64,000 bases of DNA from JAEUMG01 sp046349315 (GTDB lineage Bacteria; Pseudomonadota; Alphaproteobacteria; Rhizobiales; Aestuariivirgaceae): assembly GCA_046349315.1 (NCBI GenBank), contig JAXMCQ010000010.1, positions 1 through 64,000 on the forward strand, read 5' to 3'. The translations under genes and the position numbers were made by a program. The notes under the pieces are model-generated. The model ran no database searches and was not told the origin of the DNA. It saw only the letters and a list, made by a program, of their open reading frames with translations. Below, in pieces: positions 8,647 through 16,836 of this stretch. Position 1 is the stretch's first letter. Each line of letters opens with the position of its first letter.

Positions 8647-10062
8647 TCAGGCCGCCTTCCATTGCCGCTCGCGCACCAACTCATCCATCACAGTATCGGC
8701 AGCGCGGCGCGCCGTCTCGATGCACCGATCGACCTGCGCTTCCGACGTCACGAAGGGCGGCGAGAAGGCGATCGTATCGGCCGCCGGCAAGGCTCGCACG
8801 ATCACGCCGTCTTCGAAAGCCCTCTTCGAAATGCGGACGCCGACCTTCAATTGCGGATCGAAGGGCACGGGCCGGCCGCTCTTGGGCATGTCGGCGAATT
8901 CGACCGCGCCAATGAGCCCGGTGCCGCGGATTTCCCCAACCAGCGGGTGATCCTTGAAGGCTTTTGCCAGTCCGGCATGCATATGTTTGCCGAGATCGCG
9001 GGCGCGCTTGAACAGTTGATCCTTTTCGAGGAGCGCCAGGTTTTCAAGCGCGACGGCGGCGGCGACGGGATGCGCCGAATAGGTGAAGCCGTGCCCGAAG
9101 GGGCCGTATTTCGCGCTGCCTTCGACGAGTGTCGCCCACACCTTGTCCGATACGAGCACGCCTGACAGCGGCACATAGGCCGAGGTGATGCCCTTGGCGA
9201 CGGTGATGAGATCGGGCTCGACGATATCCATTGCTTCGCAACCGAATGTCGTGCCGAGGCGTCCGAAGCCGCTGATCACTTCATCGACGATCAGCAGGAC
9301 ATCGTATTTCTTCAACACCTGCTGGATCGCCGAGAAATAGCCCTTTGGCGGGACGATGACGCCCCCTGCCCCTTGCACCGGCTCGGCGATGAAAGCCGCA
9401 ACCGTGTCCGGTCCTTCGGCGAGGATCGTCTTTTCGAGATCGTCGGCGAGCAATTTGACGAAGTCTGAATCCGACATGCCGGGCTCTGCCTCCCACAGGC
9501 GATGCGGCGGCTTCACATGGCGCACCATCGGCAGCGGCAGATCGAAGCCCTTGTGCATGCCCTCGAAGCCGGTGAGGCTTGCCGCCATCACCGTCACGCC
9601 GTGATAGCCGCGCTTCCGCGCAATGATCTTCTTCTTCTGCGGCTTGCCGCGGACATTGTTGTAGTACCAGACGAGTTTCACCTGCGTGTCGTTGGCGTCA
9701 GAGCCGCTATTGCCGAAGAAGACCTTCGACATCTTGCCCGGCGCCATCTTGACGAGCTTTTCGGAGAGAACCGCCGGCGCATCGGTGCCCATGCCGGCGA
9801 AGGAATGGTAATAGGAGAGTTTGAGCGTCTGCTCCTTCATGCATTCGGCAAGCTCGGGGCGCCCATATCCGACATTGGCGCACCACAGGCCCGCCATGCA
9901 GTCGATATATTCCTTGTCGCGGCTGTCGCGCAAAGCCGCGCCCTTGCCGGCCACGATGATACGCGGCTGAGAATTGGCCTGGTCGGAGGGCGATGTGAAA
10001 GGATGGAAAACGTAACGCCGGTCGAGTTCTTCGAGCTCGTCGGCGTAATTGGCAAGCGTCAT
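8647..10062 (-). CDS. Class III aminotransferase (omega-amino acid:pyruvate type)
   Basis: A 471-residue PLP aminotransferase of fold type I, class III. Diagnostic blocks are 'FGNSGSDANDTQVKLVWYYNN', the cofactor Asp in 'LLIVDEVISGFGRLG' and the PLP lysine in 'LITVAKGITSAYVPLSG'. The N-terminus 'RYVFHPFTSPSDQ' resembles beta-alanine or taurine:pyruvate aminotransferases. The start at 10062 was chosen because family similarity begins there; there is no clear ribosome site, and a longer reading frame extends to 10206 without family features. It is the first gene of the minus-strand cluster and is divergent from the IclR gene, which is its likely regulator. Confidence 0.92.
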   Translation of the reverse strand: MTLANYADELEELDRRYVFHPFTSPSDQANSQPRIIVAGKGAALRDSRDKEYIDCMAGLWCANVGYGRPELAECMKEQTLKLSYYHSFAGMGTDAPAVLSEKLVKMAPGKMSKVFFGNSGSDANDTQVKLVWYYNNVRGKPQKKKIIARKRGYHGVTVMAASLTGFEGMHKGFDLPLPMVRHVKPPHRLWEAEPGMSDSDFVKLLADDLEKTILAEGPDTVAAFIAEPVQGAGGVIVPPKGYFSAIQQVLKKYDVLLIVDEVISGFGRLGTTFGCEAMDIVEPDLITVAKGITSAYVPLSGVLVSDKVWATLVEGSAKYGPFGHGFTYSAHPVAAAVALENLALLEKDQLFKRARDLGKHMHAGLAKAFKDHPLVGEIRGTGLIGAVEFADMPKSGRPVPFDPQLKVGVRISKRAFEDGVIVRALPAADTIAFSPPFVTSEAQVDRCIETARRAADTVMDELVRERQWKAA

Positions 10063-10096
10063 GGGGCACCACGGTCGCGGGGGCGGGTCGGGGCGG

Positions 10097-10127
10097 ACTA
10101 TACGATATTCGCACACATGTTCGTCAA
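10097..10127 (-). promoter_or_regulatory. Possible sigma70-type promoter of the aminotransferase operon
   Basis: On the minus strand, TTGACG (10122-10127) and TATAGT (10097-10102) are spaced by 19 bases, which is longer than ideal. Transcription would start about 28 bases before the proposed start codon. The -35 box overlaps one of the two candidate IclR sites. Confidence 0.33.
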
Positions 10128-10197
10128 GGCCATTCTCCGAGCGCCACGCCTCCCCCGCCGGCTGATCGGATTGCACGCTTTGCGAACAAATGTTAGT
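10112..10197. promoter_or_regulatory. Two related 13-base sites in the IclR divergent promoter region
   Basis: CACACATGTTCGT (10112-10124) and AACAAATGTTAGT (10185-10197) match at 10 of 13 positions and are 73 bases apart, close to seven helical turns. They lie between the aminotransferase and IclR genes, where an IclR dimer or tetramer could bind and control both directions. This is inferred from position and similarity only. Confidence 0.3.
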
Positions 10198-10235
10198 TGG
10201 GTTCACACCAAGCGGCGAGACCCGCGGGAGGACGC

Positions 10236-11042
10236 ATGCTGCGCCGACCCAAAGACGAAAATGGGATCATGCCCGAACGCGAGATTGCCGACCCCGATTA
10301 TGTGCAGTCGTTCGTGCGCGGCCTCGACGTCATCCGCGCCTTCAGCCGCTATCGCCCGCGCATGACCTTGAGCGAAGTCGCCGACGAAACCCATATGACG
10401 CGCGCCGCGGCACGGCGGTTTCTCTTGACCCTCGTCAAAGAGAATTACGCGCAGACCGACGGCAAGTATTTCGAATTGCGTCCCAAGGTGCTCGATCTCG
10501 GCTTTGCCTATCTCGCCTCCATGACCCTGTGGGACATTGCCGAGCCGGTCATGCGCAATGTCGTCAGCGCCACGCAGGAATCCTGCTCGATGGCGGTGCT
10601 CGACGGCATCGAGATCGTCTATGTGGCGCGGGTTCCCGCCAATCGCGTCATGACCATCGGCTTGAGCGTCGGCAGCCGCTTGCCCGCGCATTGCACCTCG
10701 ATGGGCCGCGTGCTGCTCGCGGCATTGCCTGAAGAGGAACTTGGCAAGCGCATCGAGCAGATGCAGCCGGAAAAGCTCACGCCGCACACCATCACCAGCC
10801 GCGTCAAACTGCGCGATGAGTTGCGCGCCGTCGCCCGCCAGGGCTGGTCGATCGTCGACCAAGAACTGGAACCCGGCCTGCGTTCGCTCGCCGTGCCGAT
10901 CCGCGCGCGCTCCGGCGTCGTTGCCGCGGCGATGAATCTCGGCTGCCATGCCGGGCGCATCAGCCTCGATACGATGCGCGAGAAATTCCTGCCGATCCTG
11001 CAGGAAGCGAGCGTGCGCATCACCTCGTCGCTTCCGGCGTGA
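10236..11042 (+). CDS. IclR family transcriptional regulator
   Basis: A 268-residue regulator with an N-terminal winged helix-turn-helix (about residues 15-75, 'MTLSEVADETHMTRAAARRFLLTL') and a C-terminal IclR effector-binding domain ('RLPAHCTSMGRVLLAALPEEE', then 'GWSIVDQELEPGLRSLAVPIR'). This arrangement resembles the PcaR/PobR/CatR branch, which controls catabolic operons in response to an aromatic or organic acid ligand. The ATG at 10236 was chosen because GGGAGGA lies 5 bases upstream; a TTG 39 bases earlier is open but poorer. It is divergent from the aminotransferase operon and translationally coupled (GTGA overlap) to the dehydrogenase downstream. Confidence 0.93.
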   Translation: MLRRPKDENGIMPEREIADPDYVQSFVRGLDVIRAFSRYRPRMTLSEVADETHMTRAAARRFLLTLVKENYAQTDGKYFELRPKVLDLGFAYLASMTLWDIAEPVMRNVVSATQESCSMAVLDGIEIVYVARVPANRVMTIGLSVGSRLPAHCTSMGRVLLAALPEEELGKRIEQMQPEKLTPHTITSRVKLRDELRAVARQGWSIVDQELEPGLRSLAVPIRARSGVVAAAMNLGCHAGRISLDTMREKFLPILQEASVRITSSLPA

Positions 11043-11989
11043 ATCAACCAAGACCCATTGCCATTATCGGTGCCGGCAGTATCGGCCTTGCCTGGGCGAT
11101 CGTGTTCTCGCGCGCCAGGTTTCCCGTACAGCTCTACGACCCGAGCGCCGATCAACTTGCGCGCGCCAAATCGGCGATCGCGGAGCGCCTCACGCGGCTG
11201 CAGCATTACGGCCTTCTCGATGAGGCGCCGGATGCGCTTCTCGCGCGCGTCACGCTTTGCGACAGCGAGGAAAGTGCGCTCGCCAATGCAAGCCATATTC
11301 AGGAAAACGCGCCGGAAGATCTCGGCCTCAAGAAGCAACTCATGGCGAGGCTCGATCGTCTCGCCAATCCCGCTGCGGCGATTGCAAGCTCGACCTCGAC
11401 GATCCCTGCCTCGCTCTGGGCGTCCGAACTCACCGGGAGGGAGCGCTCCCTCAATGTCCATCCCGGCAATCCGCCCTATCTCCTTCCCGTCGTCGAACTC
11501 ATCCCCGCGCGGTTCACCGCACCGCGCGTCACTGACGCGGTGCGCGATCTCATGACCCTTGTCGGCCAAAAGCCCATCCTCGTCGCCAAGGAAGTCGAAG
11601 GCTTCGTCTTCAACCGTCTCCAGGGTGCGGTGCTGCGCGAGGCCTATTGCCTGGTGCGCGACGGCGTGGCCACCGTCGAAGACATCGATACCGTCATGCG
11701 CGAGGGATTGGGTTTGCGCTGGTCCTTCATGGGGCCGTTCGAGACCGTCGATCTCAACACCAATGGCGGCATCGAAACACATGCCGCACGGCTTGGTCCC
11801 GCCTATGCTCGTATGGGCAAGGAGCGCGGCCAGGACGATCCCTGGGCTCCCGATCTCGTCGCCACGGTTCTGGCGCAGCGCCGCGCCCGCATGCCGCTCG
11901 AAAAATGGGCCGAGCGCGGCTTGTGGCGCGATGAAATGCTGATGAAACTCAGGGCGTTGCGGGCGGCGGATAAGCCTAAGGCACCTTGA
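11039..11989 (+). CDS. NAD-dependent 3-hydroxyacyl-CoA dehydrogenase family enzyme (L-gulonate 3-dehydrogenase-like)
   Basis: A 316-residue dehydrogenase with an N-terminal Rossmann motif 'IIGAGSIGLAWAIVFSRA' and a C-terminal helical domain. The blocks 'HIQENAPEDLGLKKQL', 'SSTSTIPAS', 'HPGNPPYLLPVVELIP' and 'EGLGLRWSFMGPFETVDLN' resemble lambda-crystallin/L-gulonate 3-dehydrogenase more than fatty acid enzymes or carnitine dehydrogenase. It probably oxidises a 3-hydroxy acid to a 3-keto acid with NAD. It starts at a GTG overlapping the IclR stop. The next gene encodes a beta-keto acid cleavage enzyme, so oxidation followed by cleavage is a natural two-step scheme. The true substrate is unknown. 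Confidence 0.88.
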   Translation: MNQPRPIAIIGAGSIGLAWAIVFSRARFPVQLYDPSADQLARAKSAIAERLTRLQHYGLLDEAPDALLARVTLCDSEESALANASHIQENAPEDLGLKKQLMARLDRLANPAAAIASSTSTIPASLWASELTGRERSLNVHPGNPPYLLPVVELIPARFTAPRVTDAVRDLMTLVGQKPILVAKEVEGFVFNRLQGAVLREAYCLVRDGVATVEDIDTVMREGLGLRWSFMGPFETVDLNTNGGIETHAARLGPAYARMGKERGQDDPWAPDLVATVLAQRRARMPLEKWAERGLWRDEMLMKLRALRAADKPKAP

Positions 11990-12054
11990 ATCATTCCAGG
12001 TTCTGTGTTCGAGTATCGCAAGATTGTACGAAGATACCGGAGCGGCCCGCGTCC

Positions 12055-12921
12055 ATGACCTCACCCTGCATCATCACCGTGGCGATCACCGGTTCATTGC
12101 CGCGCAAGGAGAATAATCCCGCCGTTCCCGTCACCATTGCCGAGCAGGTCGAAGCCACCCATGAAGCCTACGAGGCGGGCGCCAGCCTCGTCCATCTCCA
12201 TGTTCGCAATGACGACCAGACACCGACCTCGAACCCTGAACGCTTCGCCGCGGTGCAGGCCGGCATCGCGCGCCATTGCCCCGGCATGATCATCCAGTTT
12301 TCGACCGGCGGACGCTCCGGCGTCGGCGCCGAGCGCGGCGGCATGCTGCCGCTTCGGCCCGACATGGCCTCGCTCTCGACCGGCTCGTGCAATTTCCCCT
12401 CGATCGTCTATCTCAATCCGCCCGATCTCATCCTCTATCTCGCCGGAGAGATGCGGAAGTATCAGGTGAGGCCCGAGATCGAGGCCTTCGATCTTTCCAT
12501 GCTTTACCAGGCCGTGCGATTGGCCGAGGAAGGCGTGATCCCCAAGCCTCTGCATGTGCAATTCGTCTTCGGCATCAAGAATGCCATGCCCGCCATTCGC
12601 CAGGTGCTCGAGTTCCAGGTTTCGGAACTGAAGCGATTGATGCCGGAAGCCACCTGGGCCGCCGCCGGCATCGGCAAGCATCAGCTCGAGGTCAATCTGT
12701 GGACGCTCGAGCTCGGCGGCCATTGCCGCACCGGGCTCGAAGACAATGTCCGCTATGATGGAACGCGGCTTGCGAAGAGCAATGCCGAACTCGTCAAGCG
12801 CGTCGCCGATCTGTGCGGCACGTATGACCGCCATCCGGCTAGCTGCGATGAAGCCCGGGCACTGCTGCATCTGCGCCCGGCAGCTCTGTCTATGTCCTCT
12901 CCCGTCTACGGGAGAGGATAG
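12055..12921 (+). CDS. Beta-keto acid cleavage enzyme (BKACE, DUF849 family)
   Basis: A 288-residue zinc TIM-barrel enzyme of the 3-keto-5-aminohexanoate cleavage family, which condenses a beta-keto acid with acetyl-CoA to give acetoacetate and a new CoA ester. Visible features are the metal histidines His47 and His49 in 'LVHLHVRND', and Glu229-Asp230 in 'RTGLEDNVRYDG'. The start at 12055 fits the family N-terminus ('PCIITVAITGS'). An upstream in-frame ORF start overlaps the dehydrogenase. The last roughly ten codons and the stop fall inside a palindromic intergenic repeat, so the C-terminal tail was probably rewritten by repeat insertion. Position after a 3-hydroxy acid dehydrogenase supports a beta-keto substrate. 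Confidence 0.9.
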   Translation: MTSPCIITVAITGSLPRKENNPAVPVTIAEQVEATHEAYEAGASLVHLHVRNDDQTPTSNPERFAAVQAGIARHCPGMIIQFSTGGRSGVGAERGGMLPLRPDMASLSTGSCNFPSIVYLNPPDLILYLAGEMRKYQVRPEIEAFDLSMLYQAVRLAEEGVIPKPLHVQFVFGIKNAMPAIRQVLEFQVSELKRLMPEATWAAAGIGKHQLEVNLWTLELGGHCRTGLEDNVRYDGTRLAKSNAELVKRVADLCGTYDRHPASCDEARALLHLRPAALSMSSPVYGRG

Positions 12922-13047
12922 GGGCCCATTGCGAAGCAATGGGAGAGGTGAGGGCACGCCGCGCATCCGGCCCCTCATCTACCCAAGTCGCTGACGCGAC
13001 ACGGGGCCCCTCTTCTCCCGCAGGCGGGAGAAGACGATGCGGGGAGG
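12896..13047. repeat. Palindromic intergenic repeat, family C
   Basis: A compound inverted repeat built of CTCTCCCGT/ACGGGAGAG and CCCATTGC/GCAATGGG stems, then CTTCTCCCGC/GCGGGAGAAG. A related copy is at 49247-49377, which shares the GGGGCCCATTGCG core and flanking CTC-rich ends. It begins inside the 3' end of the BKACE gene and supplies that gene's stop codon. It may act as a transcription terminator. Confidence 0.75.
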
Positions 13048-13137
13048 TGAGTCCCTACTCCAGCTACTTCTGCTTCTCGACCACGCCGTTCTCGGGCACT
13101 ATCCTTCATTCCGAGCGCAGGACGAAGGGAAACCGAT

Positions 13138-15042
13138 TTGGCCACGCCGCCGTCTGATCGTCGACTCGCCGCGATCGTGGTTGCCGACATTGTCGGCTAC
13201 TCGCGCATGGTTGAATCGGATGAGGCAGCGACGCTTGCTGCTGTCAAGGCTCTGCAGACCGGTATTCTCGAACCCCTGGCCACTGCGCATAACGGGCGGA
13301 TTGTTAAGCTCCTCGGCGATGGAATCATTGTCGAGTTCAGCTCCGTCGTCCAGGCCGTCGCTTTCGCGGTGGCCGTGCAAAAGAAGACCGTCGCGAGCCA
13401 GAAAGATATCCCGGCGCATCGGCTCGTCACCCTACGCATCGGTATTAACCTGGGAGACGTCGTCGTCGATGGCTCTGATCTTCTGGGCGACGGCGTAAAC
13501 ATCGCAGCGCGCCTTGAGCAGTTGTGCGAGCCGGGCGGTGTCATGGTGTCTGGCACCGTCTATGACCAGATGCAGGGCAAAACCAATTTTCACCTGGATT
13601 TCGTCGGACAGCGGCAGGTCAAGAACATCTCGCGGCCGATACGCGCCTACCGGGTACGAATGGATGAGACCCAGGCGCCGGCGGCTTCAACGTGGAAGCC
13701 CTCCCGTCGCTTGTTGCTTCCGGTGACGGCCTTTCTTGCCCTCCTCATCGTCGCTGGGCTTTGTGCGCTATGGCTGTTTTCCGGCAAGGCGGCCGATGCA
13801 AGGCCGTCGATCGCTGTCCTTCCGTTTGACAACCTGGGGAAAGACGAAGCTACGGGCCGGCTCGCCGACGGAATCACGGAAGATATCATCACCGACCTGT
13901 CGCGCTTTCGCGACCTTGCCGTCATCGCGCGAAACTCGGTCGAGGCCTATCGCGGCAGCGGCGTCGACATTCGCAAGGTCGGGCGCGACCTCAATGTCCG
14001 ATATGTATTGGAGGGCTCGATACAGCACCAGGGCGATGATGTTCGGGTCACCGCCCAGCTCATCGAGACAGATACCGGCACCCATGTCTGGTCCGAACGC
14101 TGGGATCGACTCATGGCCGATATTTTCGCGGTTCAGACCGAGCTGTCACAACAGGTCGCGGGCCAGCTCGGCGGGATCGTCGGAACAGTGCTCACCGCCG
14201 ATCGGGATGCCGCGCTCCGCAAACGGCCGAACGAGCTGACCGCCTATGATCTTTACTTGCGCGCGATCGAGGCGAAGAACACCGAAACGCCTGCGAGCAT
14301 TGAGGAGTGCAAGACCCTCCTCCAGCAGAGCCTTGCGATTGATCCGGCTTTCGCCCGTGCCTGGACGCTGTTAGGTGCGTGCTACGCCATTTCCCAACGC
14401 TGGGCCGATGACTTTGACGCGGTGCATGCGAAATATCTCGAATATGTGCGCCGCGCCGTCGAACTCGATCCGATGGACGCCGAAGCGCACGCGGCGCTCG
14501 CCTTCGCTCTCGGCAATGACGGCGATCTTAGTCATGCGCAACCCGAATTCGAGACAGCGCTGCGGCTCAATCCCAACTCGGCCGACGTACTGACGAGATA
14601 TGCAGTTTGGGCTTCGGCCTTTGGTAAGGCACAGGAGGGTGGCGAGATGGCCGAGCGTGCCTATCGGTTGAATCCGGACCCGCCATCACCATCGATCCGG
14701 TTTCTACGAGGCGCTCTCCTCGCGGCCGGCCGCTATGATCGGGCGCAGAGCGTTCATGAGCATATGCCCAAGGCCAAGTATATTGACGGGGACTATGTTG
14801 ACGGCGCGATCATCATGGTGGCCCTGGGCCAAGCCGACGAGGCCCGGAAGCTTGTTCAAGAGGCGGAAGCCGCCTTCCCCGATCTCACAATTGAATCATG
14901 GACGGGTACGGTCGACTGGGGAGACTCTGATCGGAAGCTCTATGTCAAATTGATGCGTGAGGCAGGCTTCCCGGCTTGCGCAACCCCGGACCAGGTCAAG
15001 AAATTCCGCATCACGGTGCGGCTGCCGGAGTGCCCGGCTTGA
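13138..15042 (+). CDS. Class III adenylate cyclase with membrane segment, TolB-like domain and TPRs
   Basis: A 634-residue predicted inner-membrane signalling protein. Residues 8-170 form a class III nucleotide cyclase catalytic domain: metal Asp17 ('VADIVGYS') and Asp61 ('LLGDGII'), adenine-specifying Lys57 and Asp118, and transition-state Asn121 and Arg125 ('GDGVNIAARLE'). All are present, so cAMP synthesis is plausible. A single transmembrane segment follows at about 187-210, then a TolB/FlgO-like domain ('IAVLPFDNLGKD ... VRYVLEGSIQ') and TPR-like helices to the C-terminus. The start is TTG with a GAAGGGA ribosome site; homology begins directly there. It stands alone between repeat elements, and the signal it senses is unknown. 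Confidence 0.9.
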   Translation: MATPPSDRRLAAIVVADIVGYSRMVESDEAATLAAVKALQTGILEPLATAHNGRIVKLLGDGIIVEFSSVVQAVAFAVAVQKKTVASQKDIPAHRLVTLRIGINLGDVVVDGSDLLGDGVNIAARLEQLCEPGGVMVSGTVYDQMQGKTNFHLDFVGQRQVKNISRPIRAYRVRMDETQAPAASTWKPSRRLLLPVTAFLALLIVAGLCALWLFSGKAADARPSIAVLPFDNLGKDEATGRLADGITEDIITDLSRFRDLAVIARNSVEAYRGSGVDIRKVGRDLNVRYVLEGSIQHQGDDVRVTAQLIETDTGTHVWSERWDRLMADIFAVQTELSQQVAGQLGGIVGTVLTADRDAALRKRPNELTAYDLYLRAIEAKNTETPASIEECKTLLQQSLAIDPAFARAWTLLGACYAISQRWADDFDAVHAKYLEYVRRAVELDPMDAEAHAALAFALGNDGDLSHAQPEFETALRLNPNSADVLTRYAVWASAFGKAQEGGEMAERAYRLNPDPPSPSIRFLRGALLAAGRYDRAQSVHEHMPKAKYIDGDYVDGAIIMVALGQADEARKLVQEAEAAFPDLTIESWTGTVDWGDSDRKLYVKLMREAGFPACATPDQVKKFRITVRLPECPA

Positions 15043-15056
15043 TAAGTGCGTACTAA

Positions 15057-15162
15057 TTCTCCCTCCCCCTTGTGGGGCGGGATCAAGGGTGGGGGTTGTG
15101 CTGGCCTCCCCCACCCGAAATTTGCTCTGGCAAATTTCGACCTCCCACAAGGGGGAGGTGAA
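15057..15162. repeat. Palindromic intergenic repeat, family D
   Basis: Outer arms CTCCCCCTTGTGGG and CCCACAAGGGGGAG enclose a second stem, AAATTTGC/GCAAATTT. A relative at 55651-55750 shares the outer arms with a different inner part. It lies between convergent genes (cyclase and permease) and could serve as a bidirectional terminator. Confidence 0.75.
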
Positions 15163-15165
15163 GCA

Positions 15166-15969
15166 TCACTCTAGTTGCTTCCGCCGCTCGATCACGCCGT
15201 TGACGATGACACGGCCGGCCTGCCACACAAGCACGAAGACAATGCTCGCCAGGATCGACAAGACCGCCACCGCCGGCACCATCGGCGCAAAGTTGGTCGA
15301 CATGCGCGAATAGAGCCATTCGGGCAATGTCGTATCGACGCCCGTCGTATAGGCCGAAAGCGGGAGGTTGCTCCATGACAGAAGGAAGGCGAAGAGCGCT
15401 CCTGACGACAGGCCCGGCAATATCTGCGGGAAAGTCACGCGGAAGAAAGTCTGCAGGCGGCTGGCGCCCAGATCGAAGGCCGCTTCTTCTTGAGCGCGGT
15501 CGAGCCCATAAACCTGGATCGAGACGATCAAGGTGACGATCGGCACGATCCACACGGCATGGGTAAACACAGCGCTTCGCCATGTAAGATCGAAGCCCAT
15601 GGCGCTCAACGAGACGAGCGCTGCGAGGCCCAGTACCGATTGCGGGAAGAAGACGGGTAAGAGCAGGAAGCGCTGATAGAATTTCCGGCCCTTCCAGTCA
15701 TAGCGCGCAAAGGCGAGCGAGCCCGGAATGGCGATGAGAACCGAAATAACCGCGACGCTCAAGGCAATCTTCAATGACGTCATCTGCAGGTCGTAGGTCT
15801 GCGCCAGCGCCAGCGCTTCGCGATAAGGCTGGATCGTCCAGATGCGATGCGGGAAGCGCAGATAGCGCGTATTGGCGAGCGAAGCGAGAATGACCGAAAG
15901 GAGCGGGATATAGAGCAGGACGAGGATGATCCCCGTCCACACCGTCCACCATCTTTGCGATCGCTGCAT
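15166..15969 (-). CDS. ABC transporter permease, PotC type
   Basis: A 267-residue inner-membrane permease of the spermidine/putrescine (BPD_transp_1) family with six hydrophobic segments, the first at about residues 9-29. The ATPase-coupling loop is 'EEAAFDLGASRLQTFFRVTFPQILPG' near residue 160, with the conserved E-A-A-x-D-L-G-A core. It is the last gene of the order binding protein, ATPase, permease, permease, 9 bases after the preceding permease. Family is clear; the substrate could be a polyamine, an opine or another small cation. Confidence 0.93.
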   Translation of the reverse strand: MQRSQRWWTVWTGIILVLLYIPLLSVILASLANTRYLRFPHRIWTIQPYREALALAQTYDLQMTSLKIALSVAVISVLIAIPGSLAFARYDWKGRKFYQRFLLLPVFFPQSVLGLAALVSLSAMGFDLTWRSAVFTHAVWIVPIVTLIVSIQVYGLDRAQEEAAFDLGASRLQTFFRVTFPQILPGLSSGALFAFLLSWSNLPLSAYTTGVDTTLPEWLYSRMSTNFAPMVPAVAVLSILASIVFVLVWQAGRVIVNGVIERRKQLE

Positions 15970-15978
15970 GACCCCTCC

Positions 15979-16827
15979 TCAGCGGCCGAACAAGCGGTCG
16001 AGATCGAGCCGCGACAGGAGCGGAAAGACCAGCAGCGCCGTGATGAGACACAAGACCGTCGCCAAGGCCGAGCCCAAGGGCCAGTCTTGCGCATAATTGA
16101 AGCGCTGCTCGATGGCAAAGCCGATCGGCACCGCCGACTGGCCGCCCAGCATATGCGATTCAGACGTGGCACCGAGCACCAGCACGAAGACCAAAAGACT
16201 GCCGATGATGATGCCCGGCGAAGCGATCGGTACTTCGACATAGCGCAATTGCTGCCAGGGGCTCGCGCCCAGATCCTGCGCAGCTTCGACCTGGTCGGTC
16301 GGCACTTGCGACAGTCCCAGCACCATCGGGAAAAGCGCAAAGGGCAGATAAATGTAGAGCAGGCCGATCAACGTCGCGAGCGGGGTAAACAGCACCGAGC
16401 CGATATCGATGCCGAAGAAGGTGTTGACCGTGCCGGCGAGGATGCCGCCCTTCGGCATCAGGAAGAGATGCGCGCCGAACAGGCGGACCGTTTCGGCGAT
16501 GAACACCGGGACTGCGATCATCGTTGCAACAATCGTCGCAAAGCGACGCGACTTCCGCACCAAGGCCTTGGCGATCGGCCAGGACATGAGGTTGGTCAGT
16601 ATCGTCGTCGCGAGTGCAAAGAACACCGACCACGCTAAGGGACGCCAATAGCTTTCGCGCACCGCGGTGACGTAATTCTCAAACGTGATATGGCTCGTGA
16701 GACCAAAGGTGCGCGGCGGCATCAGGCTCGTATAGGCAACGAAGGCGAGCGGCAGCAGGAAGCCGGCGATCAGGAGGAGCACCGGCGGCGACATGAGCAA
16801 AAGCCCGGCTTTCTGTTCACGTTTCAT
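15979..16827 (-). CDS. ABC transporter permease, PotB type
   Basis: A 282-residue inner-membrane permease with a short positively charged N-terminus and six hydrophobic segments. The coupling loop reads 'VEAAQDLGASPWQQLRYVEVP' near residue 180, matching PotB-type partners. It pairs with the PotC-type permease downstream. It lies 9 bases after the ATPase gene stop, so the three genes are cotranscribed. Substrate not determinable from the sequence. Confidence 0.93.
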   Translation of the reverse strand: MKREQKAGLLLMSPPVLLLIAGFLLPLAFVAYTSLMPPRTFGLTSHITFENYVTAVRESYWRPLAWSVFFALATTILTNLMSWPIAKALVRKSRRFATIVATMIAVPVFIAETVRLFGAHLFLMPKGGILAGTVNTFFGIDIGSVLFTPLATLIGLLYIYLPFALFPMVLGLSQVPTDQVEAAQDLGASPWQQLRYVEVPIASPGIIIGSLLVFVLVLGATSESHMLGGQSAVPIGFAIEQRFNYAQDWPLGSALATVLCLITALLVFPLLSRLDLDRLFGR

Positions 16828-16836
16828 GAGGCGGCC

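Noticed and set aside
11039..11989. Carnitine 3-dehydrogenase as the identity of the dehydrogenase
   Set aside because: The remembered L-gulonate 3-dehydrogenase/lambda-crystallin blocks fit better, and no betainyl-CoA thioesterase or carnitine transporter is adjacent.
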